From assembly GCA_964510785.1 (NCBI GenBank), contig CAZECM010000054.1, positions 1 to 21,091 of the forward strand: a stretch of DNA of 21,091 nucleotides. The letters are read 5' to 3'. The stretch comes from JAAYZM01 sp964510785. Its GTDB lineage: Bacteria > Actinomycetota > Actinomycetes > Actinomycetales > Cellulomonadaceae. Of this stretch, positions 1 to 8,050 are shown piece by piece. Below the pieces are notes generated by a model, which saw nothing but the letters and a program-made list of their open reading frames with translations, was not told the origin of the DNA and did no database searches. A program made the translations under genes and the position numbers. The stretch's first letter is position 1, and each line of letters starts with the position of its first letter.

Positions 1-1209
1 GCGGGACGCCGTGACGCCGTGGTCGAGCCACACCTGGAGCACGCGGCGGATCTCGTGGTAGATCCCCTCGGGGTCGTTGTCGAAGTTGAGCGGGTAGATG
101 TCCTGGTACTTCTTGGGCGGGTTCTCCGCGTAGGCGATCGTGCCGTCCGCGCGGGTCGTGAACCACTCGGGGTGCTCCGTGACCCACGGGTGGTCCGGGG
201 AGCACTGCAGGGCGACGTCGAGGGCGACCTCGAGGCCGGCCTCGCGGGCCTTGCGCACGAAGAAGTCGAAGTCCTTGAACGTGCCGAGGCTCGGCTCGAT
301 CGCGTCGTGGCCGCCGTCGGGCGAACCGATCGCGTAGGGCGAGCCAGGGTCCTGGGGGCCGGGCGTGAGGGAGTTGTTGCGGCCCTTGCGGAACGTCGTG
401 CCGATCGGGTGGACGGGGGTGAGGTAGACGACGTCGAAGCCCATCCCGGCGATCCCCGGGAGGCGCTTGGCGGCCGTGCGCAGCGTGCCGGAGCGCCACT
501 GCCCCGTGCGCTTGTCGCGCTTGGCACCTTCGGAGCGCGGGAAGAGCTCGTACCACGCGCCGGTCAGGGCGAGCTCGCGGTCCACGCGCAGCGGGTAGAC
601 GGGCGAGGACGTGACGTGCTCGCGCACGGGGTGGGAGTCCAGCACGCCGCGTACCGGGCCGGACAGGCCGGCGGCGAGCCGTGCCTCGGGCGGCCGAGCG
701 GCGTCATCGAGCGCGGTCACGGCGTCGCGCAGGATCGTGCGGGCCTTCGGTGGGACACCCTTGCGGGCGGCCGCGGCGGCGAGCAGCCGCGCCCCCTCGA
801 CGAGCATGAGCTCGGTGTCGACGCCGGCACCGACCTTGATCGCGGCGTCGTGCGACCAGGTGCCGTACGGGTCGGACCAGCCCTCGACGCGGAAGCCCCA
901 GTCGCCCTCGGCGTCCGGCACGAGCCGGGCCTCGAAGCGGTCGAGGCCGGGCGCGATGTCGACCATGCGTGCGCTCGAGTGGTCCGCACCGTCGGGACGG
1001 ACCAGCACGGCGGTCGCCGCGACGGCGTCGTGCCCCTCGCGGAAGACGGTCGCGCGCACGGGGACGGCCTCGCCGACGGCGGCCTTGGCGGGCCAACGGC
1101 CCTCCTCGGCCACGGGAGACACGTCGAGGACGGGGATGCGCCCGATGCGGGTCGGTACGGGACCGGACGGTGCGGAACCGGTGGGTGCGGGGGTGGTCGG
1201 CGTGGTCAC
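1..1209 (-). CDS. glgE: GlgE, alpha-1,4-glucan:maltose-1-phosphate maltosyltransferase (N-terminal part, cut by window edge)
   Basis: The enzyme transfers maltosyl units from maltose-1-phosphate to the non-reducing ends of cytosolic alpha-1,4-glucan (GH13_3). The frame is open from a GTG at 1209 to the window edge, giving 403 residues of a protein usually about 660-700 long. Family signatures are visible: RIGRIPVLDVSPV near residue 21, the N-domain FREGHDAVAATAV, then WYELFPRSEGA, HPIGTTFRKGRNNSL, GSPDGGHDAIEPSLGTF, and ENPPKKYQDIYPLNFDNDPEGI near the cut. The last visible residues are WLDHGVTASR; in relatives this leads directly into RVDNPHTKP with the catalytic Asp, so the active-site half is off the edge. 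The GTG start follows a -10-like TAGGTT by 6 nt with no Shine-Dalgarno, which suggests a leaderless mRNA. It diverges from glgP. The family call is very secure. Confidence 0.95.
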   Translation of the reverse strand, partial: MTTPTTPAPTGSAPSGPVPTRIGRIPVLDVSPVAEEGRWPAKAAVGEAVPVRATVFREGHDAVAATAVLVRPDGADHSSARMVDIAPGLDRFEARLVPDAEGDWGFRVEGWSDPYGTWSHDAAIKVGAGVDTELMLVEGARLLAAAAARKGVPPKARTILRDAVTALDDAARPPEARLAAGLSGPVRGVLDSHPVREHVTSSPVYPLRVDRELALTGAWYELFPRSEGAKRDKRTGQWRSGTLRTAAKRLPGIAGMGFDVVYLTPVHPIGTTFRKGRNNSLTPGPQDPGSPYAIGSPDGGHDAIEPSLGTFKDFDFFVRKAREAGLEVALDVALQCSPDHPWVTEHPEWFTTRADGTIAYAENPPKKYQDIYPLNFDNDPEGIYHEIRRVLQVWLDHGVTASR

Positions 1210-1215
1210 ACCCCG

Positions 1216-1221
1216 AACCTA
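1216..1221 (-). promoter_or_regulatory. -10 box of a leaderless-type glgE promoter
   Basis: On the minus strand TAGGTT (TANNNT consensus) is followed by 6 nt and then the GTG start at 1209, the spacing expected when transcription starts on the start codon. No convincing -35 is seen. The glgE/glgP intergenic stretch (1210-1406, 197 bases) otherwise shows nothing I can identify. Confidence 0.45.
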
Positions 1222-1393
1222 CCTACGCAGCGGCGTCGTCGGCACCTGTACCGCGCCGGGGGTGTCGAGCTCGTGCCGGAAATGTGCCGGGTCGGGGTGC
1301 TCGCCGTCGGCCGCTCTGGGTCGCGCGGGTTAAATCTTCGTGGCGGTCGTGCTCCCCGGGCCCTCTGGCGGACCGTGCGGCCCGAGGCTGGCT

Positions 1394-1399
1394 TAGGCT
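1394..1399 (+). promoter_or_regulatory. -10 box of a leaderless-type glgP promoter
   Basis: TAGGCT is followed by 7 nt and then the GTG at 1407, with no Shine-Dalgarno between. This fits a leaderless transcript and supports 1407 as the start. The -35 is not recognisable. Confidence 0.5.
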
Positions 1400-1406
1400 G
1401 AAGCGT

Positions 1407-3977
1407 GTGAGAGCCATCCGTAGATTCACCGTCCGCACCCTGCTGCCCGCCCCGCTCGCGGCCCTCGACGAGCTCGCGCACAACCTGCGCTGGTCGTGGC
1501 ACTCCCCGACGCGCGAGCTGTTCGCCCAGATCGACCCCGAGCTGTGGCGCGAGGTCCGCATGGACCCCGTCAACCTCATCGGTGCGCTGAGCGTCGAGCG
1601 GCTCTCCGAGCTCGCTGCCGACGAGGTGTTCGTGGCACGCGTGCACGCGGCCGCCGCCGATCTGCGGGGCTACGTCACGGAGCCGCGCTGGTACCAGCAG
1701 CAGCAGGCGACACGGCCCGAGCTGCCGGCGTCGATCGCGTACTTCTCCCCGGAGTTCGGCATCACCGCCGTGCTGCCGCAATACTCCGGCGGCCTCGGCA
1801 TCCTCGCGGGCGATCACCTCAAGAGCGCCTCGGATCTCGGTGTGCCGATCGTCGGCGTCGGGCTGCTCTACCACTCGGGCTACTTCAAGCAGGCCCTCAC
1901 CCGTGACGGCTGGCAGGTCGAGACCTACCCCGTGCTCGACCCGGACGGGCTGCCCCTGACGCTCTTGCGCGAGCAGGACGGCACCCCCGCCCTCGTGACG
2001 CTCGACCTGCCGGGCGGGCGCTCGCTCGCCGCGCACGTGTGGGTCGCGTCGGTGGGACGCGTGCCGCTGCTGCTGCTCGACTCGGACGTGCCCGCCAACG
2101 ACGAGCTCGCCCGCAAGGTCACGGACCGGTTGTACGGCGGCGGCGGCGAGCACCGGCTGCAGCAGGAGCTCCTGCTCGGCGTCGGCGGCGTGCGCGCCGT
2201 GCGGCTGTGGTCGCGTCTGACCGGCGCGCCGGAGCCCGAGGTCTATCACATGAACGAGGGCCACGCGGGGTTCCTCGGCATCGAGCGCATCCGCGAGCTC
2301 ATGGCCGAGAGCGGCCTGAGCTTCGACGAGGCCCGCGAGGCGGTGCGCGCCGCGACCGTCTTCACGACGCACACCCCCGTGCCCGCCGGGATCGACCGCT
2401 TCGCCCGCGACCTCGTCGCGACGTACTTCCCTGCCGACGGCTCGGCCGGCGTGCCGGGCGACGCCGTGCTCGCGCTCGGTGCGGAGGACTACGACGAGGG
2501 CGACCCCACGGTGTTCAACATGGCCGTCATGGGGCTGCGCCTCGGCGGGCGCGCCAACGGCGTCTCGCAGCTCCACGGGCACGTGTCGCGCGACATGTTC
2601 TCCGGGCTGTGGGAGGGCTTCGACTCGCGCGAGGTGCCGATCTCCTCGATCACCAACGGCGTGCACTCCCCGACGTGGGTGGACCCGCTCTTCTCCGGCC
2701 TCACGGCCGAGCGCCTCGGTGCCCCGGTCGGGGCGGAGGACGGCTGGCTGCGCCCCGACGCGATCACGGACGCCGAGCTGTGGTCCGCGCGCCGCGAGAT
2801 GCGCGCCCAGCTCGTGCACTACGCCCGTGAGCGGCTGCGTGTCTCGTGGCGCCGCCGGGGCGCGAGCCCCGCGGAGCTCGGCTGGATCGACGACGCGCTC
2901 TCGCCCGACGTCCTGACCATCGGGTTCGCCCGGCGTGTGCCGACGTACAAGCGGCTCACGCTCATGCTGAGCGACGAGGACCGGCTGCGCTCGCTCCTGC
3001 TCGACCCCGAGCGGCCCGTCCAGCTGATCATCGCCGGCAAGTCGCACCCGGCCGACGACCAGGGCAAGCGGCTCATCCAGCAGCTCGTCCGCTTCACCGA
3101 CGACGAGCGCGTGCGCCACCGCATCGCGTTCCTGCCGAACTACGACATCGAGATGGCCCAGCTGCTCTACCCGGGCTGCGACGTCTGGCTCAACAACCCG
3201 TTGCGCCCGCTCGAGGCGTGCGGCACGTCCGGCATGAAGTCCGCCCTCAACGGTGGCCTCAACCTGTCGATCCTCGACGGGTGGTGGGACGAGTGGTTCG
3301 ACGGTGAGAACGGCTGGGCGATCCCGACGGCGGACGGCGTGTCCGACCCCGACCGCCGCGACGACCTCGAGGCGGCCGCTCTCTACGACCTCGTCGAGGA
3401 CCAGGTTGCTCCCCGGTTCTACGACCGTGACGAGCGCGGGCTGCCCGTGACGTGGCTCGAGATGGTGCGCCACACGCTCGCGACCCTCGGCCCCAAGGTG
3501 CAGTCGGACCGCATGGTCACGGACTACGTCGAGGAGCTCTACGTCCCGGCGACGACGGCGGGCCGCTCGCTCGACGGCCCCGAGTTCTCCGGCGCGCGCG
3601 AGCTCGCGGCGTGGAAGAAGCACGTGGGTGCCGCGTGGTCCGGTGTACGGGTGGACCACGTCGACTCCGTCGGTCTCGGCGAGGTCGTCGAGGTCGGCAG
3701 CACCCTGCGCGTCCAGGCCTACGTCTCGCTCGGTGAGCTGACGCCCGCCGACGTCGCGGTCCAGGTCGTCTACGGCCACGTGTCCGAGGCGGACGAGATC
3801 GACGAGTTCGCCGTCGCGGAGCTGGCGCACGTCCAGGCGTTCGAGGGCGGGCGGCACGAGTTCGCCGGCGAGGTGCGCCTCGAGCGTTCCGGCTCGTTCG
3901 GCTACACGGCCCGCGTGGTCCCGGCCCACCCGGCCCTGACGTCCCCGGCCGAAACGGGCCTGGTAACCAACGCCTAA
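1407..3977 (+). CDS. glgP: GlgP, alpha-glucan (glycogen/maltodextrin) phosphorylase, GT35
   Basis: A PLP-dependent phosphorylase that releases glucose-1-phosphate from alpha-1,4-glucan ends in the cytosol. From GTG 1407 it is 856 residues, typical of the actinobacterial alpha-glucan phosphorylase type (about 850, with an N-terminal DUF3417-like segment starting RFTVRTLLPAPLAALDELAHNLRWSW). Motifs in order: YFSPEFGITAVLPQYSGGLG, HMNEGHAGFL, FTTHTPVPAGIDRF, SSITNGVHSPTW, RRVPTYKRLTL, and EACGTSGMKSALNGGLN, in which K611 (codon 3237-3239) is the expected PLP Schiff-base lysine. The frame stays open far upstream, but that extension is only GC-rich shadow coding; GTG 1407 fits homologue N-termini and the promoter. 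It is divergent from glgE. Its TAA stop lies 7 nt before repeat array A. Confidence 0.95.
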   Translation: MRAIRRFTVRTLLPAPLAALDELAHNLRWSWHSPTRELFAQIDPELWREVRMDPVNLIGALSVERLSELAADEVFVARVHAAAADLRGYVTEPRWYQQQQATRPELPASIAYFSPEFGITAVLPQYSGGLGILAGDHLKSASDLGVPIVGVGLLYHSGYFKQALTRDGWQVETYPVLDPDGLPLTLLREQDGTPALVTLDLPGGRSLAAHVWVASVGRVPLLLLDSDVPANDELARKVTDRLYGGGGEHRLQQELLLGVGGVRAVRLWSRLTGAPEPEVYHMNEGHAGFLGIERIRELMAESGLSFDEAREAVRAATVFTTHTPVPAGIDRFARDLVATYFPADGSAGVPGDAVLALGAEDYDEGDPTVFNMAVMGLRLGGRANGVSQLHGHVSRDMFSGLWEGFDSREVPISSITNGVHSPTWVDPLFSGLTAERLGAPVGAEDGWLRPDAITDAELWSARREMRAQLVHYARERLRVSWRRRGASPAELGWIDDALSPDVLTIGFARRVPTYKRLTLMLSDEDRLRSLLLDPERPVQLIIAGKSHPADDQGKRLIQQLVRFTDDERVRHRIAFLPNYDIEMAQLLYPGCDVWLNNPLRPLEACGTSGMKSALNGGLNLSILDGWWDEWFDGENGWAIPTADGVSDPDRRDDLEAAALYDLVEDQVAPRFYDRDERGLPVTWLEMVRHTLATLGPKVQSDRMVTDYVEELYVPATTAGRSLDGPEFSGARELAAWKKHVGAAWSGVRVDHVDSVGLGEVVEVGSTLRVQAYVSLGELTPADVAVQVVYGHVSEADEIDEFAVAELAHVQAFEGGRHEFAGEVRLERSGSFGYTARVVPAHPALTSPAETGLVTNA

Positions 3978-3984
3978 CCCCCTC

Positions 3985-4058
3985 CCCGCGAGGTAGGTCT
4001 GAGCGCCCCCAGGTAGGTCCGCCGCGGCACTACCTGGCGCACTCGGACCTACCTCGCG
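3985..4058. repeat. Nested palindromic repeat array A (four copies of a GCGAGGTAGGTC-type unit)
   Basis: Two forward copies (3985-4003 and 4009-4021) are followed by two inverted copies (4028-4037 and 4042-4058). The outer arms 3987-4003 and 4042-4058 pair at 16 of 17 positions, and the single mismatch would be a G-U pair in RNA. The inner arms CCAGGTAG (4009-4016) and CTACCTGG (4030-4037) pair perfectly around a GCCGCGGC centre. The 17-mer CCCGCGAGGTAGGTCTG at 3985-4001 recurs exactly, inverted, in arrays B and C. The array lies just after the glgP stop, so it may act as a terminator, though no T-tract follows. A further AGGTAG at 4075-4080 may be a fifth, degenerate copy. Confidence 0.85.
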
Positions 4059-4125
4059 AAGGGAGCTATCCACAGGTAGCGCCCGGGTGTCGCGCGGAGG
4101 GGCGCGCGGCGGCCATCGTGGGCGC

Positions 4126-4956
4126 ATGCCAAACGATCTGCGCCCGCTTCGACGAGGCCCCGTCCTGCAACCCCGAGTCCTCCCTCCGGCCACGAGGTTC
4201 AGCATCGACGAACGTGACCGTGTCGAGCGGGGGCTGCGCCAGGGCGAGCTTGATCGGGTACGTCGCGGCGTCCACGTCCCCGCACGTGACGTGGGACCGG
4301 AGAAGTGGCAGCGTCGCGAGGCGGACATGCTCGCCGCCATGCGCGGGATCGCCGAGAGGTTCATGACGCAGTGGTGGTTCAGCCACACGAGCGCGGCTTT
4401 CCTCTGGGGGTGCTGGGTGTATCCGCTGCGCGAGGAGGTCCACACGACGCAGCTCTACCAGCCCAAGATCGTCCGAGCGCGTGACCCTCACCTGCGGCAG
4501 CACTGGACCAAGCGCCTCCTCGCCGCCATCCTCGCTGACGCTGCTGGGCGCCGCGGGGTGAAGCGTGCGCGACGGGTGCTCGAGCTCGCCGACGCCCGGA
4601 GCGAGTCACCGGGAGAGAGCGTCACGCGCTGGCTCATCCACGAGCTCGGGCTCCCAGCGCCAGATCTTGCGATCTGGGTGATGACACCGCTGGGCGAGTA
4701 CTGGATCGACGTCGGGTGCGAAGAGCTCAAGGTGGGGATCGAGTTCGACGGCGAGGTCAAGTACGGCGGCGGTGAGTACGGTGACCCGCGTTCCCGGCTG
4801 ATCGCGGAGAAGCGCCGTCACGACGCGCTCACCGAGGCGGGCTGGACGATGATCCACGTCATGGCAGAGGGCCACCGCGCACCCGAGGTGTTCCGACGCC
4901 GCGTCACCGAAGCGATTGCTCGCGCGGCGCGCCTGCGCGGCGGTCCCGCGAGGTAG
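4126..4956 (+). CDS. AbiEi-like winged-helix / DUF559-type nuclease-fold protein of unknown role
   Basis: A 276-residue protein from ATG 4126; an in-frame GTG at 4087 would add 13 residues, but these are GC-shadow-like and neither start has a good ribosome site. The N-terminus (FSIDERDRVERGLRQGELDRVRRGVHVPARD) resembles the AbiEi antitoxin-like winged helix. The C-terminus (about 190-265) resembles the DUF559/Vsr-like PD-(D/E)XK fold: D195 in WIDVGCEEL, E206-F-D208-G-E210-V-K212, then EKRRHDALTEAGW and a final strand. Such proteins are common in actinomycetes and their function is not established; nuclease activity is inferred from the fold only. The stop codon TAG lies inside repeat array B, and the gene is bracketed by arrays A and B. 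No partner toxin gene is adjacent. Confidence 0.75.
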   Translation: MPNDLRPLRRGPVLQPRVLPPATRFSIDERDRVERGLRQGELDRVRRGVHVPARDVGPEKWQRREADMLAAMRGIAERFMTQWWFSHTSAAFLWGCWVYPLREEVHTTQLYQPKIVRARDPHLRQHWTKRLLAAILADAAGRRGVKRARRVLELADARSESPGESVTRWLIHELGLPAPDLAIWVMTPLGEYWIDVGCEELKVGIEFDGEVKYGGGEYGDPRSRLIAEKRRHDALTEAGWTMIHVMAEGHRAPEVFRRRVTEAIARAARLRGGPAR

Positions 4957-5020
4957 TGCCCGGTGCGCGAAGTAGTGCCGTTGCGGACCTACCTCGGCGC
5001 GTTCAGACCTACCTCGCGGG
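4945..5020. repeat. Nested palindromic repeat array B, between convergent genes and providing both stop codons
   Basis: Forward copies at 4945-4960 (CCCGCGAGGTAGTGCC) and 4965-4980 (GCGCGAAGTAGTGCCG) are followed by inverted copies at 4984-5001 (CGGACCTACCTCGGCGCG) and 5004-5020 (CAGACCTACCTCGCGGG). The outer arms 4945-4956 and 5009-5020 are a perfect 12-bp inverted repeat. The TAG stop of the plus-strand gene (4954-4956) and the TAG stop of glgX (4991-4989 on the minus strand) both lie inside repeat units. A bidirectional terminator is the simplest role, but there is no T-tract. Confidence 0.85.
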
Positions 5021-7229
5021 AGAGGTAGAGGCGTAGGGACAGGGGGTCCAGGGGGATCTGGTCGCCCGTGGCGGGGTGGAGGGCGCCATTGATGGCGGCG
5101 ATCGAGAGCTCGCCGGGATGCTCCCACGTGGAGTCCCACACGAGCTCCCAGGTGCCGGTCGCCCCGGGGGCCACGACGACGTCGACCACCTCGAGTGAAC
5201 CGTTGGCCACCACGAGCGCGTCGCGGTCGGCGGGTCCCGGGTCGTCGCCGCGACCAGCCGCCGTGCGCAGCATCTGCAGGGTGCGCACCGCCGAGTCGTG
5301 CCAGTGCGCGTGGTCGAGCACCTCGCCGTCGGCCCCGAACCACGCGAGGTCGGGCTCCTGCTGCGGGTCGCCGCCCTGCGGCATGCCGTGGAAGAACGTC
5401 ACGGGGCGCAGCACGGGGTGCCGGGCGCGCAGCGCGACGAGGTGCCGCGTCGTGGCGAGCAGGTCGCGGCGCCACTCCTCGAGGTCCCAGTCGAGCCACG
5501 AGATGTCGTTGTCCTGGGCGTAGCCGTTGTTGTTGCCGCCCTGCGTGCGCCCGAACTCGTCCCCGGCCGTGATCATCGGCACGCCCGCGGCGAGCAGGAG
5601 CGTCCCGAGCAGGTTGCGCATCGAGCGCCGCCGCAGCCCGGCGACCTCGTCGGCCATGGCACCGGGCGGGAGCGGTCCCTCCACGCCGTGGTTCCACGAG
5701 CGGTTGTCGTTCGAGCCGTCGCGGTTGTCCTCGCCGTTCGCGGAGTTGCGCTTGTGCTCGTAGCTCACGAGGTCGTGCAGCGTGAAGCCGTCGTGCGCCG
5801 TGACGAAGTTGATGGAGGCGAGCGGTCCGCGCGCGAGCGGGTGCTCGCCGTGCCCGAAGAGGTCCACGGACCCGGACAGTCGCGTCGCGAGCTCGGCGAG
5901 CCCGTGGCCAGGGTGCCCGTGCGAGGCGCGGGCCGGGTCGCCGAGCCAGAAGGTGCGCACGGCGTCGCGGAACCGGTCGTTCCACTCCGCGACCGATGCC
6001 GGGAAGTTGCCCGTCTGCCACCCGCCGGGCCCCACGTCCCACGGCTCCGCGATGAGCTTGACGCCGCGCAGCACCGGGTCCGTCTGCAGGGCGACCAGGA
6101 ACGGGTGGAAGGGGTCGAAGCCGTCGCGCCCGCGCCCGAGGGTCACGGCGAGGTCGAACCGGAAGCCGTCGACCCCGATCTCCTGCACCCAGTACCGCAA
6201 GGAGTCGAGCGTGAGCTGGATGACGTTCGGGCGCCGGAAGTCGAGCGAGTTCCCCGTGCCCGTCACGTCGGCGAGCCGCGCCGGCCACGAGCCGTCGTGC
6301 AGGTAGTAACCGGTGTTGTCGAGGCCGCGCCACGACAGGTGCAGCCCGTCGTGGCCGCCCTCGCACGTGTGGTTGTACACGACGTCGAGCACCACCTCGA
6401 GCCCCGCCTCGTGGAGCAGGTCGACGGCCCCGCGCAGCTCCCGGAGCACGGCGTCGGGCCCCTCCTCCTGGGCGGCCGCCGTCGCGTACCCGGCGTGCGG
6501 CGCGAAGAAGCCGAGCGTGTTGTAGCCCCAGTAGTTGACGAGGCCGCGCCGCGTGAGGGCGGGCTCGGAGACGACGGCATGGATGGGCAGCAGCTCGACC
6601 GTCGTGACTCCCAGGCGCTGCAGGTGCGCGATCGTCACGGGGTGGGCGAGCCCGGCGTACGTGCCCCGCAGGTGCTCGGGCACCCCGGCGAGCCGCTTCG
6701 TGAGGCCGCGCACGTGCGCCTCGTAGACGAGGGTCCGGCCCCACGGGACGAGCGGTCGGGCGGGGCGCGCGGTGGCAGGGGCGGGGCCGACGACGACGGA
6801 CAGCGGCACCGAGCCGAGCGAGTCCCGCGTGTCGAGGGCGCCGAGCGGGTCGCCGTGCCCGTCCTCGTCGGTCTCGTGACCCGAGACGGGCCCGGCCAGG
6901 TCGACCTCGCCCACGATGCCGCGCGCGTACGGGTCGACGAGGAGCTTGTGGGGGTTGTGGCGCAGCCCGTGCGCGGGCTCCCACGGCCCGTGCACCCGGA
7001 AGCCGTAGCGCTGACCGGGACCGACGTCGGGCACGTGCCCGGTCCACACCCCGAGCTCGGGGCCGTCGAGGCCTACGCGCCGTTCGTGCCACCCGCCCGC
7101 GCCGTCCGGGTCGACGAGGCACAGCTCGACCGCAGTGGCGTGCGCGGCGTGCACGGCAACGGCCACGCCGTCACCGACGACGTGGACTCCCAGGGCTGGT
7201 CGGTCGGCGCGCACGCAGACCATTGTCAC
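4989..7229 (-). CDS. glgX: GlgX, glycogen debranching enzyme (GH13_11)
   Basis: It hydrolyses alpha-1,6 branches of limit dextrins left by GlgP. The 746-residue protein has an N-terminal CBM48-like domain (VAVAVHAAHATAVELCLVDPDG; YGFRVHGPWEPAHGLRHNPHKLLVDPYAR). The GH13 barrel follows with YEAHVRGLTK, VVYNHTCEGG, the nucleophile D359 in GFRFDLAVT, the acid/base E395 in LIAEPWDVGPGGWQTGNFP, and D480 in VTAHDGFTLHDLVSYEHKRN. GTG 7229 gives the longest form; ATG 7223 or GTG 7214 (7 nt after a GACAAT -10-like box) are credible shorter starts, and 7214 would clear the etfB -35. The C-terminal residues SREVGLNAPR are encoded by two units of repeat array B, so the native tail has apparently been replaced or extended by repeat sequence. 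It is convergent with the DUF559-like gene and divergent from etfB. Confidence 0.93.
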   Translation of the reverse strand: MTMVCVRADRPALGVHVVGDGVAVAVHAAHATAVELCLVDPDGAGGWHERRVGLDGPELGVWTGHVPDVGPGQRYGFRVHGPWEPAHGLRHNPHKLLVDPYARGIVGEVDLAGPVSGHETDEDGHGDPLGALDTRDSLGSVPLSVVVGPAPATARPARPLVPWGRTLVYEAHVRGLTKRLAGVPEHLRGTYAGLAHPVTIAHLQRLGVTTVELLPIHAVVSEPALTRRGLVNYWGYNTLGFFAPHAGYATAAAQEEGPDAVLRELRGAVDLLHEAGLEVVLDVVYNHTCEGGHDGLHLSWRGLDNTGYYLHDGSWPARLADVTGTGNSLDFRRPNVIQLTLDSLRYWVQEIGVDGFRFDLAVTLGRGRDGFDPFHPFLVALQTDPVLRGVKLIAEPWDVGPGGWQTGNFPASVAEWNDRFRDAVRTFWLGDPARASHGHPGHGLAELATRLSGSVDLFGHGEHPLARGPLASINFVTAHDGFTLHDLVSYEHKRNSANGEDNRDGSNDNRSWNHGVEGPLPPGAMADEVAGLRRRSMRNLLGTLLLAAGVPMITAGDEFGRTQGGNNNGYAQDNDISWLDWDLEEWRRDLLATTRHLVALRARHPVLRPVTFFHGMPQGGDPQQEPDLAWFGADGEVLDHAHWHDSAVRTLQMLRTAAGRGDDPGPADRDALVVANGSLEVVDVVVAPGATGTWELVWDSTWEHPGELSIAAINGALHPATGDQIPLDPLSLRLYLSREVGLNAPR

Positions 7230-7249
7230 GCATGTGCCGCGGGTAGCCT
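7223..7249 (+). promoter_or_regulatory. etfB promoter, leaderless type
   Basis: A -35-like TTGTCA (7223-7228) and a -10-like TAGCCT (7244-7249) are 15 bp apart, slightly short. The GTG start follows the -10 by 6 nt with no Shine-Dalgarno. The -35 overlaps the longest proposed glgX start, so the two divergent genes share about 26 bp of control DNA. Confidence 0.5.
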
Positions 7250-7255
7250 GCCAGC

Positions 7256-8050
7256 GTGAGAATCGTGGTCTGCGCCAAGCACGTCCCGGACATCCAGGCC
7301 GAGCGACGGTTCACGCCCGAGGGGCGCGTCGACCGGGGCCGCGGCGACGGCACCGTCAACGAGGTCGACGAGAACGCGCTCGAGGCCGCGCGGCGCCTCG
7401 CGGAGGGAGCCGGGGACGACGGCGGCATCGAGGTGGTCGTCCTCACGATGGGACCGCCCCCGGCCGTCGACGCCGTCCGCCGTGGTCTCCAGCTCGGCGC
7501 CGACTCCGGGGTGCACGTGTGCGACGACGCGCTCGCGGGCTCCGACGTGTTCGCGACGGCCAAGGTGCTCGCCGCGGCGATCCGACGCCTCGGGGACGTC
7601 GACCTCGTCCTCGTCGGCATGGCGGCCCTCGACTCGCTCACGTCGCTCTTGCCGGCCGTGCTCGCCGAGGAGCTCGACCTGCCCGCGCTCACGATCGCGT
7701 CCGCGCTCGGCGTCGAGGACGGCGTCGTGCGGGTGCACCGCGACCTCGACCACGTCGTCGAGGTGCTCGAGGCCCCGCTGCCCGCGCTCGTGAGCGTGAC
7801 GGACGGCATCAACGACCCGCGCTTCCCGAACTTCCGGGCGATCGTGGCGGCGCGCACCAAGCCCGTCGAGACGTGGTCGCTCGCGGACCTGGGTCTCGGT
7901 GCGGCCGACGTCGGGCCGGCCGCGGCCCGCACGCGCGTGCTCGAGGTCGGCGAGCTCGCCCCACGCACCCAGGAGGTGCTCGACACGGACGACGACGGCG
8001 AGGCGGGCGCGCGACTCGCCGAGTTCCTCGTGGCGCGGGGGCTCGCATGA
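7256..8050 (+). CDS. etfB: Electron transfer flavoprotein beta subunit (EtfB/FixA)
   Basis: The beta subunit of the heterodimeric ETF, which accepts electrons from acyl-CoA and related dehydrogenases; in the family it binds AMP. The protein is 264 residues, normal for the family. It starts VRIVVCAKHVPDIQAERRF, then has NEVDENALEAARRL, the conserved VVVLTMGPPPAVDAVRRGLQ with GADSGVHVCDDALAGSD, DLVLVGMAALDSLTSLLPAVLAEEL, and the ETF beta signature region ALVSVTDGINDPRFPNFRAIVAARTKPVETW. GTG 7256 is supported by the adjacent -10 box. Its TGA overlaps the etfA start (ATGA), so the two subunits are translationally coupled. Confidence 0.95.
   Translation: MRIVVCAKHVPDIQAERRFTPEGRVDRGRGDGTVNEVDENALEAARRLAEGAGDDGGIEVVVLTMGPPPAVDAVRRGLQLGADSGVHVCDDALAGSDVFATAKVLAAAIRRLGDVDLVLVGMAALDSLTSLLPAVLAEELDLPALTIASALGVEDGVVRVHRDLDHVVEVLEAPLPALVSVTDGINDPRFPNFRAIVAARTKPVETWSLADLGLGAADVGPAAARTRVLEVGELAPRTQEVLDTDDDGEAGARLAEFLVARGLA

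Noticed and set aside
1215..1230. GAACCTACCTACGCAG upstream of glgE looks like another inverted copy of the repeat.
   Set aside because: It lacks the CGCGAGG arm, stands alone, and is better explained by the TAGGTT -10 box of glgE.
3985..4058. Array A as a CRISPR or tandem repeat.
   Set aside because: The units alternate in orientation and form palindromes, spacers are very short and irregular, and no cas gene is present.
4066..4074. CTATCCACA resembles a DnaA box (TTATCCACA).
   Set aside because: A single 8-of-9 match with no cluster, AT-rich region, dnaA or dnaN gene nearby; not evidence for an origin.
1206..4445. A 1079-codon open frame on the minus strand across glgP.
   Set aside because: It is antisense to a convincing phosphorylase gene, rich in R/A/G/V shadow composition, and has no recognisable domain. 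Long shadow frames are normal at this GC content.
4606..7122. An 838-codon minus-strand frame overlapping glgX in another phase.
   Set aside because: Its composition is almost pure Arg/Ala/Pro and it has no motifs. The overlapping glgX frame contains every debranching-enzyme signature.
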